Notes under the pieces: generated by a model
Database searches by the model: none
What the model saw: only the letters and a program-made list of their open reading frames with translations
What the model was told of the DNA's origin: nothing
Program-made: the position numbers and the translations under genes
Part shown: positions 43,867-52,848 of the stretch, piece by piece
How positions within the stretch are numbered: position 1 is the first letter of the stretch
Layout of the letters: every line of letters starts with the position of its first letter
Source: an uncultured Anaerococcus sp.
Lineage (GTDB): Bacteria; Bacillota; Clostridia; Tissierellales; Peptoniphilaceae
DNA: 64,000 bases
NCBI RefSeq assembly: GCF_943908415.1
Contig: NZ_CALTSY010000001.1
Span: 1-64,000, forward strand
Direction: 5' to 3'

Positions 43867-44799
43867 CTATTTAATTATAGTTCCAGCTTCTCCATTTATA
43901 GCACTTGATGCTTTTTCTAGAGATGTAATAATTGCTTGTCTTCCTTCTTTAGCTTCTAAAAAGCTCATAGCTGCTTGTATCTTTGGAAGCATTGATCCTT
44001 TGGCAAATTGTCCATCTGAAATATATCTAGAAGCATCTTCTCTTAGCATTTCATGTAAATCTTCTTGATTTTCTTTTCCAAAATTAATAGCTACTTTATC
44101 TACAGCTGTTAGTATTAAAAGTGTATCACAATCTATAAGATCAGCTAATTTTGCTGATGTGAAATCCTTATCTACCACAGCATCAATACCTTCAAAACTA
44201 TTACCATCTCTCCATACTGGTATACCGCCACCACCACCTGCAATAATAACGTTACCATCTTCTGCAAGTGATTTTATCAAGTCTTTTTCTAATATATCAA
44301 GAGGTTTTGGGCTTGCTATTACCCTTCTATATCCACGACCAGCATCTTCTTTCATAACTACACCAGTTTCTTGGGATATTGCTTCTGCTTCTTCTTTTGT
44401 ATAGAAAGAGCCTATTGGTTTAGTAGGATTTTTAAAAGCTTGATCTTCTATATCTACCAAAACTTGTGTTACTATAGTCGCTACTTTCTTATTGATTTCT
44501 CTATCTATAAATTCGTTGTTTAGAGCATTTTGTAGGTGGAAACCAATATAGCCTTGGCTCATAGCTCCACATTCGGCAAAAGGCATTTGAGGAATTTTAT
44601 CATTATATTGGTAAGCTATATCCATAGCTTGATTAATCATACCTACTTGTGGCCCATTACCATGACTTACTATTACTTGATAACCATCTTCGACTAAGTC
44701 TGCTATAGCTTTAGTTGTGACTTTTACTGCTTGTTTTTGCTCATCAGGGGTATTGCCAAGGGCGTTTCCGCCCAAGGCTACTACTATCTTTTTATTCAT
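43867..44799 (-). CDS. arcC: Carbamate kinase
   Basis: A 310-residue enzyme making ATP from carbamoyl phosphate and ADP. Features: VALGGNALGN (residues 6-15), SHGNGPQVGMI, ADIAGGGGGIPV-like IIAGGGGGIPVW and the kinase IVDKDF-type VVDKDFTSAKLA. In this locus it is the paralogue YqeA, catching carbamoyl phosphate released downstream of the YgeW reaction, so it is the ATP-yielding step. Downstream of ygeY in the ygeX-W-Y operon. Confidence 0.92.
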   Translation of the reverse strand: MNKKIVVALGGNALGNTPDEQKQAVKVTTKAIADLVEDGYQVIVSHGNGPQVGMINQAMDIAYQYNDKIPQMPFAECGAMSQGYIGFHLQNALNNEFIDREINKKVATIVTQVLVDIEDQAFKNPTKPIGSFYTKEEAEAISQETGVVMKEDAGRGYRRVIASPKPLDILEKDLIKSLAEDGNVIIAGGGGGIPVWRDGNSFEGIDAVVDKDFTSAKLADLIDCDTLLILTAVDKVAINFGKENQEDLHEMLREDASRYISDGQFAKGSMLPKIQAAMSFLEAKEGRQAIITSLEKASSAINGEAGTIIK

Positions 44800-44812
44800 A
44801 TTTTTATTCTCT

Positions 44813-46147
44813 TTAGTTTTCTTTTGTATAAACTAGTGGTAGAGTAGCATATACTGCAGCACATGTCACTAAGTCTTGTTTAAATGTTACTTCGTTAGGT
44901 GCGTGTGCTTGATCTTCTGCTCCTGGTCCAAATCCTATTACTGGAATTTGGTGACGTCCCATTATTGCAACACCATTTGTTGAGAAAGTCCATTTGTCTG
45001 TTAATGGTCTTTCTGCTCTTTTTTCTTGTTCCTTTTTAATTGGTGGAGCAAGTCTTGTTTCGCCGTATAAGTTTTTGTATGCTTCTTCTAAAGATTTTGT
45101 AACTTTATGATCTTCTGGAATTACCCATGTTGGGAAATAAGAGTCTTGTTCGTATTCAAGACCTGTCCAAGAAGGTCTCTTATAAGTATACATAGTTACT
45201 TTAGCATTATGTTTTTTAGCAGATGGTAGATCCTCGATTTCTTTTATACAAGATTCATAAGTCTCTCCAGCTGTCATTCTTCTATCTAGTGAAATAGCAC
45301 AAGAATCTGCTACTGCACATCTTGATGGAGATGTAAAGAAGATTTGAGATGTAGTTACAGTTCCACGTCCTAAGAAGTTTGCTTCTTCCCATTGTGGATT
45401 GTATTTTTCATCAAGCATTTTTACTAATCCTTTGATTTCTACACTATCATCAGCTGGATTTTCATTTAATGCTTCTACTTCTTTAAGAATGTCTGCCATC
45501 TTATAAATAGCATTTTCTCCTCTTTCAGGAGCTGAACCGTGGCAAGAAACTCCTTCTACTTCAACACGGATTTCCATTCTACCTCTTTGACCTCTGTAGA
45601 TACCACCATCTGTTGGTTCAGTTGATACTACAAATTCTGGCTTGATATTTTCTTGTTCTATCATGTATAACCAGCAGTTACCATCACAGTCTTCTTCTTG
45701 AACTGTTCCAGTTACTAATACTCTGAACTTATCATTTAAGTAGCCAAGGTCTTTTAAAATTTTTGCACCATAAACTGCAGCTACTGGGCCACCTAGTTGG
45801 TCAGATCCGCCACGACCACCTATTATTTCATCATCTTCATATCCATCATATGGGTCAAATTCCCAGTTATCTATATTACCGATACCTACAGTGTCTATAT
45901 GTCCATCAAAACCAATTTGAGTTTTTCCTGTTCCCATTTCTCCTAGAACATTACCTTGACCATCAATCCAAGCTTTATCAAAGCCTAGTTTTTCCATTTC
46001 TTCTTTGATTCTTTTTGCTTTTTGTTCTTCTTCTGTTGATTCACCTTTTAGCTTAATTAAATCACGTAAAAAGGCAGTCATATCAGTTTTGTAGTCTGCA
46101 GCTTTTGCTTTTATAGCTTCATAATCAATTTTGAAATTTTCTGTCAT
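44813..46147 (-). CDS. ygeY: M20-family peptidase/hydrolase YgeY
   Basis: A 444-residue zinc hydrolase. The dinuclear metal motifs are FDGHIDTVG (about 78-86), the GRGGSDQLGG stretch and a QEEDCDGNC acid; the second lobe and dimerisation domain follow. Family members are deacetylases, dipeptidases or decarbamoylases. It is longer than E. coli YgeY (about 403). In the pathway it may hydrolyse a carbamoyl- or ureido-amino acid. Confidence 0.85.
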   Translation of the reverse strand: MTENFKIDYEAIKAKAADYKTDMTAFLRDLIKLKGESTEEEQKAKRIKEEMEKLGFDKAWIDGQGNVLGEMGTGKTQIGFDGHIDTVGIGNIDNWEFDPYDGYEDDEIIGGRGGSDQLGGPVAAVYGAKILKDLGYLNDKFRVLVTGTVQEEDCDGNCWLYMIEQENIKPEFVVSTEPTDGGIYRGQRGRMEIRVEVEGVSCHGSAPERGENAIYKMADILKEVEALNENPADDSVEIKGLVKMLDEKYNPQWEEANFLGRGTVTTSQIFFTSPSRCAVADSCAISLDRRMTAGETYESCIKEIEDLPSAKKHNAKVTMYTYKRPSWTGLEYEQDSYFPTWVIPEDHKVTKSLEEAYKNLYGETRLAPPIKKEQEKRAERPLTDKWTFSTNGVAIMGRHQIPVIGFGPGAEDQAHAPNEVTFKQDLVTCAAVYATLPLVYTKEN

Positions 46148-46162
46148 AAAATCCTCCTAATA

Positions 46163-47359
46163 CTAGTCTTGTAATCTTTTTTTAGAATCATCTAATAATT
46201 TATTTAATAATTCTTCTGGATTTTCAATTTTTTGTAAGAATATCATAGCTGCTATTATATATGGCTTATAGCTTGCTTCTTTATATAGTGGAACTCTGTA
46301 TCTATCGAATACTGAACCATCCACTTCACCTTCTTCAGTAGAAACACCTGTTATATCTGCTGGTAGGCAGTGCATGTATAAAGCTTTACCGTCTTTAGTA
46401 AGCTCCATCATTTCTTCTGTTGCTGCCCAATCTTTATGTTCAGCATTTTGAGCTAATAATTTTTGTTCAAGTTCATCAATTCCAGCTTGATTACCTTCAC
46501 CATATAACTTTGTTCTTTCTTCCATAGCGGCAAATGGAGCCCAGCTTTTTGGATATACTATATCGGCATCTTTGAAAGCTTCTTTCATATCATTTGTTAC
46601 AGTGAATGAACCACCATATTCTTCAGCATTTTTACGAGCTAGTTCTTCAACTTCTGGCATTATTTCATATCCTTCTGGATGAGCTAGAACTACGTCCATT
46701 CCAAGCCTAGTAAATAAAGCTGAGATTCCTTGAGGTACTGAAAGTGGTTTACCATAAGATGGTGAATAAGCCCATGTCATAGCTACTTTTTTGCCCTTAA
46801 GATTTTCCATACCATCAAATTCGTGAATAGCGTGTAGCATATCTGCCATAGCTTGAGTTGGATGGTCAATATCGCATTGAAGGTTTACAAGAGTTGGTCT
46901 TTGTTCAAGTACTCCATCATCATAGCCTTCTTTTACATAATCAGAAAAATCTTTCATGTATTTATAGCCCTTACCAATATACATATCATCACGTATACCG
47001 ATAATATCTGCCATGAATGAAATCATATTTGCTGTTTCTTTAACTGTTTCTCCATGAGCTACTTGGCTTTTTCCTTCTTCAAAGTCTTGAACTTCTAGAC
47101 CTAAAAGGTTACATGCAGATGCAAAAGAAAACCTAGTTCTAGTAGAATTGTCTCTAAATAAAGATATACCAAGACCAGAATCAAAAATCTTTGTAGAGAT
47201 ATTTTCTTCTCTCATAGCCCTTAATATGTCAGCTACTTTCCAAATTGTTTGTAGTTCTTCTTGAGACTTATCCCAAGTATGGAAAAAGTCATCCCCATAT
47301 AATTTTTCGTGATCAAGTTCTTTTAATTCTTCAATTAATTTTTTAATATCTTGGCTCAT
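46163..47359 (-). CDS. ygeW: Carbamoyltransferase YgeW (knotted)
   Basis: A 398-residue aspartate/ornithine carbamoyltransferase-like protein. The carbamoyl phosphate loop is DNSTRTRFSFASAC (about 69-82) and the HPTQAMADMLH segment is present. The knotted, N-acetylornithine-type YgeW group has an uncertain natural substrate; with DpaL next door a 2,3-diaminopropionate-type ureido amino acid has been suggested. Working backward it would yield carbamoyl phosphate for ArcC. Confidence 0.88.
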   Translation of the reverse strand: MSQDIKKLIEELKELDHEKLYGDDFFHTWDKSQEELQTIWKVADILRAMREENISTKIFDSGLGISLFRDNSTRTRFSFASACNLLGLEVQDFEEGKSQVAHGETVKETANMISFMADIIGIRDDMYIGKGYKYMKDFSDYVKEGYDDGVLEQRPTLVNLQCDIDHPTQAMADMLHAIHEFDGMENLKGKKVAMTWAYSPSYGKPLSVPQGISALFTRLGMDVVLAHPEGYEIMPEVEELARKNAEEYGGSFTVTNDMKEAFKDADIVYPKSWAPFAAMEERTKLYGEGNQAGIDELEQKLLAQNAEHKDWAATEEMMELTKDGKALYMHCLPADITGVSTEEGEVDGSVFDRYRVPLYKEASYKPYIIAAMIFLQKIENPEELLNKLLDDSKKRLQD

Positions 47360-47368
47360 TTTTACTCC

Positions 47369-48610
47369 TTACCTTTGTATTTCATATTTATATTCGCAAT
47401 CATTCTCATATAGACCATCCCAAACCACGCGTCTATAATTTATATAATCAGTATCACCCTCTGTTGAAACTAAAAGTATTACTGAGTTTTCATCTAGTTT
47501 TAGTTGATTTTTAATATCTTCTAAATCTTTTCTTTGTAGTATTTCTGAAAGAGGTCCCATAGTTGCTGCGCCACTTTCTCCTGATACTACTTTCTTATCA
47601 TCTTTAAGAGGGTTACCTAATATTCTCATTCCTCTAGCTGCTGCTTTATCTGGAACTGATAAGAATGCATCAGCATAAGAATGAAGTACTGGCCATCCAA
47701 TAGTTACTGGTTCTCCACAAGCAAGACCTGCCATTATTGTATCCATTTTTCCAGTAACATTATGTATTTGTCCATCATCAGCCTTAGCTGTAATATAATT
47801 ACAATTTGCTTTTTCAGGCTCTACTATTGTAATAAATGGTTTATCATCAGCATCATATACAGATGAGAAATATCCTGTAACTCCCGTAGCAAATGATCCT
47901 ACACCGGCTTGAGCAAATATATGTGTTGGATTAACAGATAATTCTTCAAGTTGATCGTGAGATTCTTTTGCAAGAGTTGCATATCCTTGGATAATCCAAG
48001 TAGGTATCTTTTCATAACCTTCCCATGCTGTATCTTGAACCATTATCCAGCCCTTTTCTTCAGCATATTTATTAGCTAAGTTTACACATGCATCGTAGTT
48101 TAATCCATCCATAATATCACATTTTGCTCCTAAAGCTCTGATATTATCTCTTCTTTCTGTTGAAGAACCATCTGGCATAATAACTACACATTTTTGCTTA
48201 AGTTGGTTTGCTGTCCATGCTACTCCTCTACCGTGATTTCCATCAGTAGCAGTCACAAAAGTAATATCACCAAGTTTTTCTCTAATTTCATCAGAAATCA
48301 TTTTCTCAAAAGGTAAGTCCTCTATATTTATATTTAGCTTTTCAGCTATATATCTACCTATTGCAAATGATCCTCCTAATACCTTAAAAGCATTAAGTCC
48401 AAATCTATAAGATTCATCTTTGACAAATATATCCTTTACACCAAATTGTTTAGCTAAATTACTAAGTCTAACTAAGGGTGTTGGTTCATAGTCAGGAAAA
48501 CTTTTATGAAATTTTTGCGCTGTATTTACTACTTCCTCACTAATAAAATCAAGAGAAGCTTTCTCTCTACTAGAGACATCATTTAATACTATATTATATC
48601 TTTCTTCCAA
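47369..48610 (-). CDS. dpaL: Diaminopropionate ammonia-lyase
   Basis: PLP enzyme that turns 2,3-diaminopropionate into pyruvate and ammonia (YgeX). A TTG start at 48608-48610 (413 residues) is favoured over an upstream TTG at 48649: AAAGGA lies seven bases before it, and the family length is about 400. The Schiff-base lysine is in SYRFGLNAFKVLGG (near 91), TATDGNHGRGVAW and VSGESGAATMG follow. First gene of the dpaL-ygeW-ygeY-arcC operon. Confidence 0.9.
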   Translation of the reverse strand: MEERYNIVLNDVSSREKASLDFISEEVVNTAQKFHKSFPDYEPTPLVRLSNLAKQFGVKDIFVKDESYRFGLNAFKVLGGSFAIGRYIAEKLNINIEDLPFEKMISDEIREKLGDITFVTATDGNHGRGVAWTANQLKQKCVVIMPDGSSTERRDNIRALGAKCDIMDGLNYDACVNLANKYAEEKGWIMVQDTAWEGYEKIPTWIIQGYATLAKESHDQLEELSVNPTHIFAQAGVGSFATGVTGYFSSVYDADDKPFITIVEPEKANCNYITAKADDGQIHNVTGKMDTIMAGLACGEPVTIGWPVLHSYADAFLSVPDKAAARGMRILGNPLKDDKKVVSGESGAATMGPLSEILQRKDLEDIKNQLKLDENSVILLVSTEGDTDYINYRRVVWDGLYENDCEYKYEIQR

Positions 48611-48695
48611 AATTACATCCTTTCTAACTACTATTGATATATCCATCAAAAACTCATTTTATAAATTGCAAATCTATAGATTTAAGCCATAATGA

Positions 48696-48722
48696 ATAGG
48701 TGATATGTGATATATCACCTAT
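48696..48722. promoter_or_regulatory. Operator candidate for the GntR regulator
   Basis: Perfect 11-bp inverted repeat ATAGGTGATAT (48696-48706) and ATATCACCTAT (48712-48722) with a five-base centre; GTGATATATCAC inside is itself a 12-base palindrome. It abuts the dpaL -10 box and overlaps the start site, a position suited to repression. It lies about 90 bases before the divergent GntR gene. Confidence 0.65.
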
Positions 48723-48751
48723 ATTATAATTGGATAATAAAACATTGTCAA
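48723..48751 (-). promoter_or_regulatory. Consensus promoter for dpaL-ygeW-ygeY-arcC
   Basis: Minus strand TTGACA (48746-48751), 17-base spacer, TATAAT (48723-48728), an exact sigma-A consensus. The predicted start is near 48716, inside the inverted repeat. Such a strong promoter needs a repressor, which fits the operator. Confidence 0.82.
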
Positions 48752-48809
48752 CTGTTTATTCAAACGATTTCACGATTGTCATAAAAAACTATAAAGGTAT
48801 ATTAAGTCT

Positions 48810-49508
48810 ATGAATGAAAATACTGATATTAAAATAAAACGAACTTTTGTAAAGGATGAAGCTTACAATATATTGCACGATAAAATCATAAGTGGAACTT
48901 TAAAACCCTATACCCAATTAAAGATAACGGAATTATCTAAAGAGCTTGGGATTTCTAGAACTCCAGTCAGAGAAGCTATATTAAGATTAGAAAACGAAGG
49001 ACTTGTGATTACAAAAGCTAACCAATGGACTATGGTTGCTCCTATAAAGGTTGAGAGTTTAAAAGATATATACGAAATAGTTCTAGAGCTTGAAACTTAC
49101 ATCCTTAAAAATAACTTTTCAAAGATTGATGATGACTTTATTAATGAACTTATAGCTATCAATGAAAATATAAAAAAGGAGCATATGGATAGCAATATAT
49201 TAAATGTTATTAATTTAGATAATGATTTTCATGATAAAATCATAGAACTATCCCCAAATAAAGAGATTAAACCAATAATAGATAAGTTAAAGAAAAGATT
49301 GAAAAGATTTGAAATATGTTTTTATAAGGCAAAGGATACTCACAAAGAGCCTTCTACATACAATGAACATTTAGTCATGATAGAAGCTTTTCAAAATAGA
49401 GATTTAGAAAAAAGTTTAGAGGCCTTAAAAAAGAACTGGACAACTACCATCACACAAGAATCAATTGAAAAAATAAATAAAATTATAAACCAAGAAAATT
49501 CCTTATAA
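48810..49508 (+). CDS. GntR family transcriptional regulator (FCD domain)
   Basis: A 232-residue regulator. The N-terminal winged helix (residues 10-80; ELSKELGISRTPVREAILRL) is followed by an all-helical FCD effector domain with metal- or ligand-site residues DNDFHDKII and YNEHLVMIEAF. It is divergent from the catabolic operon, so it most likely controls it in response to a purine or intermediate. Not to be confused with UacR, the E. coli urate sensor, which is a different family. Confidence 0.9.
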   Translation: MNENTDIKIKRTFVKDEAYNILHDKIISGTLKPYTQLKITELSKELGISRTPVREAILRLENEGLVITKANQWTMVAPIKVESLKDIYEIVLELETYILKNNFSKIDDDFINELIAINENIKKEHMDSNILNVINLDNDFHDKIIELSPNKEIKPIIDKLKKRLKRFEICFYKAKDTHKEPSTYNEHLVMIEAFQNRDLEKSLEALKKNWTTTITQESIEKINKIINQENSL

Positions 49509-49511
49509 AAA

Positions 49512-49538
49512 AATAGTTGATTTAAAAATTCAACTATT
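49512..49538 (-). terminator. Terminator of the molybdenum cofactor operon
   Basis: Nine-base stem (49512-49520 with 49530-49538) and a T run on the minus strand (complement of 49507-49513). It sits between the convergent ends of the GntR gene and mogA, 14 bases after the mogA stop. Confidence 0.75.
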
Positions 49539-49552
49539 AAAATACAATATTA

Positions 49553-50032
49553 TTAATGATTAGTTTCTCCAGCAATTATATTTAAGGCGTGGATCAAAAT
49601 AGGTCTTATTATCTCAAAGTTTTCCTTGCAAGCTTTTGGCGAACCTGGAAAATTAATAATAAGACTGTCTTTTCTTATTCCAGAAACAGAAGATGAAAGA
49701 TATGCTAGGGGTGTAATCTTAGCTCCTTCATATCTCATTAATTCATTAATTCCTGGTGTCTGTTTTTCTATAACTGAAAGAGTAGCTTCTGCTGTGAGGT
49801 CTTTTTTGGAAAATCCAGTCCCTCCACTAGTAATGATTAGTGAAATTTCATCATCTGAATATTCAATCAATTTTTCTCTAATAGATTTATAATTATCAGC
49901 TATCACTTCATATTTATTTACTGCAAAATTCATGTCTTCTAAAAGATCTATAATAACTTTACCGCTTTTATCTTCATATATGCCAAGAGTCGCCCTATCA
50001 GAAATTGTTAATATTGCTGCACTAAATTTCAT
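49553..50032 (-). CDS. mogA: MogA/MoaB-type molybdopterin adenylyltransferase
   Basis: A 159-residue protein of the MogA/MoaB fold, predicted to adenylate molybdopterin before Mo insertion. Molybdopterin-binding TSGGTGFSKKD (about 69-79) and INFPGSPKACKEN are present. Orthology to MogA or MoaB cannot be settled; the context is a moa/mod operon. Overlaps the MoeA-like gene by four bases. Last gene of that operon. Confidence 0.85.
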   Translation of the reverse strand: MKFSAAILTISDRATLGIYEDKSGKVIIDLLEDMNFAVNKYEVIADNYKSIREKLIEYSDDEISLIITSGGTGFSKKDLTAEATLSVIEKQTPGINELMRYEGAKITPLAYLSSSVSGIRKDSLIINFPGSPKACKENFEIIRPILIHALNIIAGETNH

Positions 50033-51006
50033 AGTAAACCTCCTTCTGCCATTTCTATAAAGTCATTTTTTGTAAGTTTTAGACCTGCTATAATTCTAGG
50101 TAAGAAAAAATCAAAGCTAGTTATTTTGCTGTGAATACTTGCTCCTGGAACTCCCATTAGATATGTATCTTCCTCCTTAGCTAGCATTAGCATATTACCA
50201 GGTTGCATAGGTATACCTTGGACTATAACATCTGCTCCAGTTTTTCTAATTGCTGTAGGAGTTAAATCATCAGGATCAACGCTCATACCTCCAGTAAAGA
50301 TAACTAAGTCTGCCCCTTCATTTTTAAAATCTTTATAAGTATTAACTATTTTTTCTAAATCATCTGGTAAATATTTAAAGTCTATAATTTCACTATTAAA
50401 TTCACTGAGTTTTTCTTTGATAACCGGCTTAAATCTATCCTTTATTCGTCCATAATAAACCTCATCTCCAGTTATAATACATCCCACTTTTATTTTCTTA
50501 AATTCTTTAACTTCAAATAGTGGGCTTTCTTTTTCTAAAATATTGATAGCTGCTTCTACCTTTTCTTTATCAGTCCATAATGGAACTATCCTAGCTCCAG
50601 CTAAATTATCTCCTTTATTAACTTTTGTATAAGAATTTTTGCATGCTATGGTATAATCTCCAACCATATTTACTTTTCTTAAAAGTTCCCTATTTATTAT
50701 AAACAATCCCTTAGTTTTGCTTATAAGATTAACTTTACCTTCACTAACTTCAGAGACTTCAATATTATCACTTGAAAGATATGGATCAATAAGCTTGATT
50801 GCATCTTCTTCATGTACTTGATTTTCTTCTAATTGACCTACATAAATATGTTCTTTACCTATATCTTTTAATGCCTCTATATCTTGCTTCTGTATTATAT
50901 GACCTCTTTTGAATCTAACTCCTTTAAATCCATCTGGCATAATAGCTGTTATATCATGTAAAAGAGCTTTCCCAACGGCATCTTCTACCCTAATTTTACT
51001 AATCAT
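50029..51006 (-). CDS. MoeA-like molybdopterin-binding protein
   Basis: A 325-residue protein with a C-terminal MogA/MoeA fold (VGCIITGDEVYYGRI, FTGGMSVDPDD, GVPGASIHS) and a shorter N-terminal part than MoeA (about 400). In clostridial molybdenum hydroxylase loci such proteins stand in for MoeA in inserting Mo. Whether it keeps full MoeA activity is not known. Starts inside the end of the MOSC gene. Confidence 0.75.
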   Translation of the reverse strand: MISKIRVEDAVGKALLHDITAIMPDGFKGVRFKRGHIIQKQDIEALKDIGKEHIYVGQLEENQVHEEDAIKLIDPYLSSDNIEVSEVSEGKVNLISKTKGLFIINRELLRKVNMVGDYTIACKNSYTKVNKGDNLAGARIVPLWTDKEKVEAAINILEKESPLFEVKEFKKIKVGCIITGDEVYYGRIKDRFKPVIKEKLSEFNSEIIDFKYLPDDLEKIVNTYKDFKNEGADLVIFTGGMSVDPDDLTPTAIRKTGADVIVQGIPMQPGNMLMLAKEEDTYLMGVPGASIHSKITSFDFFLPRIIAGLKLTKNDFIEMAEGGLL

Positions 51007-51436
51007 TAATTTCCTCTATACTAATCTCATCTCCAGGGTATATAAAGCCTTCTTTTTTTACAATAGTAAATATTCCTTCTGTTGGCATTATACATTCACT
51101 TGTAATATTTTTGATTTCACAGCCCTTATGGCACTGTTTCCCTATTTGGGTTAGTTCAAGTTCGCATTCGCCTACTTTTAAAATAGTTCCTATTGGAAGA
51201 GTGTGTAGTACTATTCCCCTTGTCATTATATTTTCTGCAAAATCACCAGCTTTTAAAGCTGGAAGCTTTACTCTCATTTTATCTAGTGACTCTTCTGCCA
51301 ACAAAGATACTTGCCTATGCCAATTTCCAGCATGAGCGTCCCCTACTATGCCGTGATTGATTTTTAATTCTATTTTATCTACTGGTACTTTTATAGTTCC
51401 TTTTTTTTCGCTAATATTAACCGAAATTACTTTCAT
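50999..51436 (-). CDS. MOSC domain protein
   Basis: A 145-residue single MOSC domain. The ATG at 51434-51436 begins at MKVISVNIS, a normal MOSC start; an earlier in-frame start would overlap moaC by 44 bases. The QIGKQCHKGCEI stretch holds the conserved cysteine of the MOSC fold. MOSC proteins handle sulfur for the molybdenum cofactor; single-domain forms often sit in moa operons, where they are thought to assist sulfuration. Confidence 0.82.
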   Translation of the reverse strand: MKVISVNISEKKGTIKVPVDKIELKINHGIVGDAHAGNWHRQVSLLAEESLDKMRVKLPALKAGDFAENIMTRGIVLHTLPIGTILKVGECELELTQIGKQCHKGCEIKNITSECIMPTEGIFTIVKKEGFIYPGDEISIEEIND

Positions 51437-51905
51437 TTGTGTATTCACCGCTTTTACCACCTGATTTTCTAAGAAGTTTTATATCTGTAATAACTATATC
51501 CTTTTGGACTGCCTTACACATATCATAAATAGTAAGTGCTGAGACAGATACTGCATGTAGTGCTTCCATCTCTACACCCGTCTTTGCATTTAACTTACAT
51601 CTAGCATAAATATCTATACAATAGCAAGCATCGTCTAGTTCAAATTCTATATCTACTGATGTTAAATTTATAGGATGGCACATAGGAATAGTATTGGAGG
51701 TGTTTTTAGCTGCCATAATACCAGCAATTTTAGCTACTGTAAGTACATCACCTTTTTCTATTTCACTATTTTTTACCATTGAGTAGGTTTTTTCATTTAA
51801 TAATACTTTGCCGAAAGCAAGTGCTAGTCTGTCAGTATTATCTTTATTAGATACATCTACCATTTTGGCTTTGCCATTATCATCAATATGTGAAAATTGT
51901 TGCAT
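51417..51905 (-). CDS. moaC: Cyclic pyranopterin monophosphate synthase
   Basis: The second enzyme of molybdenum cofactor synthesis, 162 residues. Conserved PMCHPINLT (about 75-83), KTGVEMEALHAV and the C-terminal KDIVITDIKLLRKSGGKSG are intact. It starts directly after the moaA stop. Confidence 0.95.
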   Translation of the reverse strand: MQQFSHIDDNGKAKMVDVSNKDNTDRLALAFGKVLLNEKTYSMVKNSEIEKGDVLTVAKIAGIMAAKNTSNTIPMCHPINLTSVDIEFELDDACYCIDIYARCKLNAKTGVEMEALHAVSVSALTIYDMCKAVQKDIVITDIKLLRKSGGKSGEYTNESNFG

Positions 51906-52844
51906 TTATCCTCCTATAGAGTTCATACTTCTTTTGCTATTTGACCCAAACTCATTTAGTTTATGGCTTTTAGGCTTATTATAGATCGTTTCTATAATTT
52001 TCTCTTTTTTTTCTGCTTTAGAAAGTCCTTTTATATTAATTTCTTCTGCTGAATGAAGACATGCCTTTAATTTGCCATCTGACGTTAATCTTATCTTATT
52101 ACAGTCACTACAAAAATCTCTACTCAATGCAGATATAAGACCTATCTTTCCCTTATAATCTTCGATTTGATAAATCCTTGATACTCCATCATAAGACAAA
52201 TCCTTATATGAGTATCCTTCTAAGATATCAATATTGTCCCTAAAATTAATCTTATCAAAGTTAGAAGCATTTCCGATAGGCATAAGTTCTATGAATCTAA
52301 TTTCTAAATCATTATATTTAGTGAGATTTATAAAATCATCTATCTCATCATCATTAAAGCCCTTGATTAAAACAGTGTTAATCTTTACTTTAAATCCAAG
52401 TTTTTGAGCTTTTACTATAGAATTCATAGTAGTATCAAAATCATCTTTTCTCGTTATTTCTTTAAATTTTTCTCTATTTAATGTGTCTAGACTAAAGTTA
52501 ATCCTATTTACACCAATTTCTTTTAGCTTATCAAGCTTATCATAGATCATAGATCCATTAGTAGTTATACCTATATCTTCAATAGCTTTATTGGATGCAA
52601 TCTTTTCAATCAAGCTCATAATATTTTTTCTAGCAAAGGGCTCACCACCAGTAATTCTGATTTTTTTGATCCCTAAATCTGTCATTATTTCAACTATTTC
52701 ATATATTTCTTCAAAAGATAAAATATCATCATGACCTAGTAACTTAATTCCTTCTTCGCCCATACAATATTTACATCTAAAGTTGCACCTATCTGTGACA
52801 GATATTCTAAGATATGAAATTTCTCTATTAAATTGATCTTTCAT
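51906..52844 (-). CDS. moaA: GTP 3',8-cyclase
   Basis: Radical SAM enzyme, 312 residues from the ATG at 52842-52844, which has AGGTGA before it and gives the standard MKDQFNREISYLRIS start; the longer frame would start inside modC. The CX3CX2C (CNFRCKYC) SAM cluster and the second-cluster cysteines (CSDCN ... CL) are intact, and it ends in the GG essential for MoaA. Confidence 0.94.
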   Translation of the reverse strand: MKDQFNREISYLRISVTDRCNFRCKYCMGEEGIKLLGHDDILSFEEIYEIVEIMTDLGIKKIRITGGEPFARKNIMSLIEKIASNKAIEDIGITTNGSMIYDKLDKLKEIGVNRINFSLDTLNREKFKEITRKDDFDTTMNSIVKAQKLGFKVKINTVLIKGFNDDEIDDFINLTKYNDLEIRFIELMPIGNASNFDKINFRDNIDILEGYSYKDLSYDGVSRIYQIEDYKGKIGLISALSRDFCSDCNKIRLTSDGKLKACLHSAEEINIKGLSKAEKKEKIIETIYNKPKSHKLNEFGSNSKRSMNSIGG

Positions 52845-52848
52845 ATAA

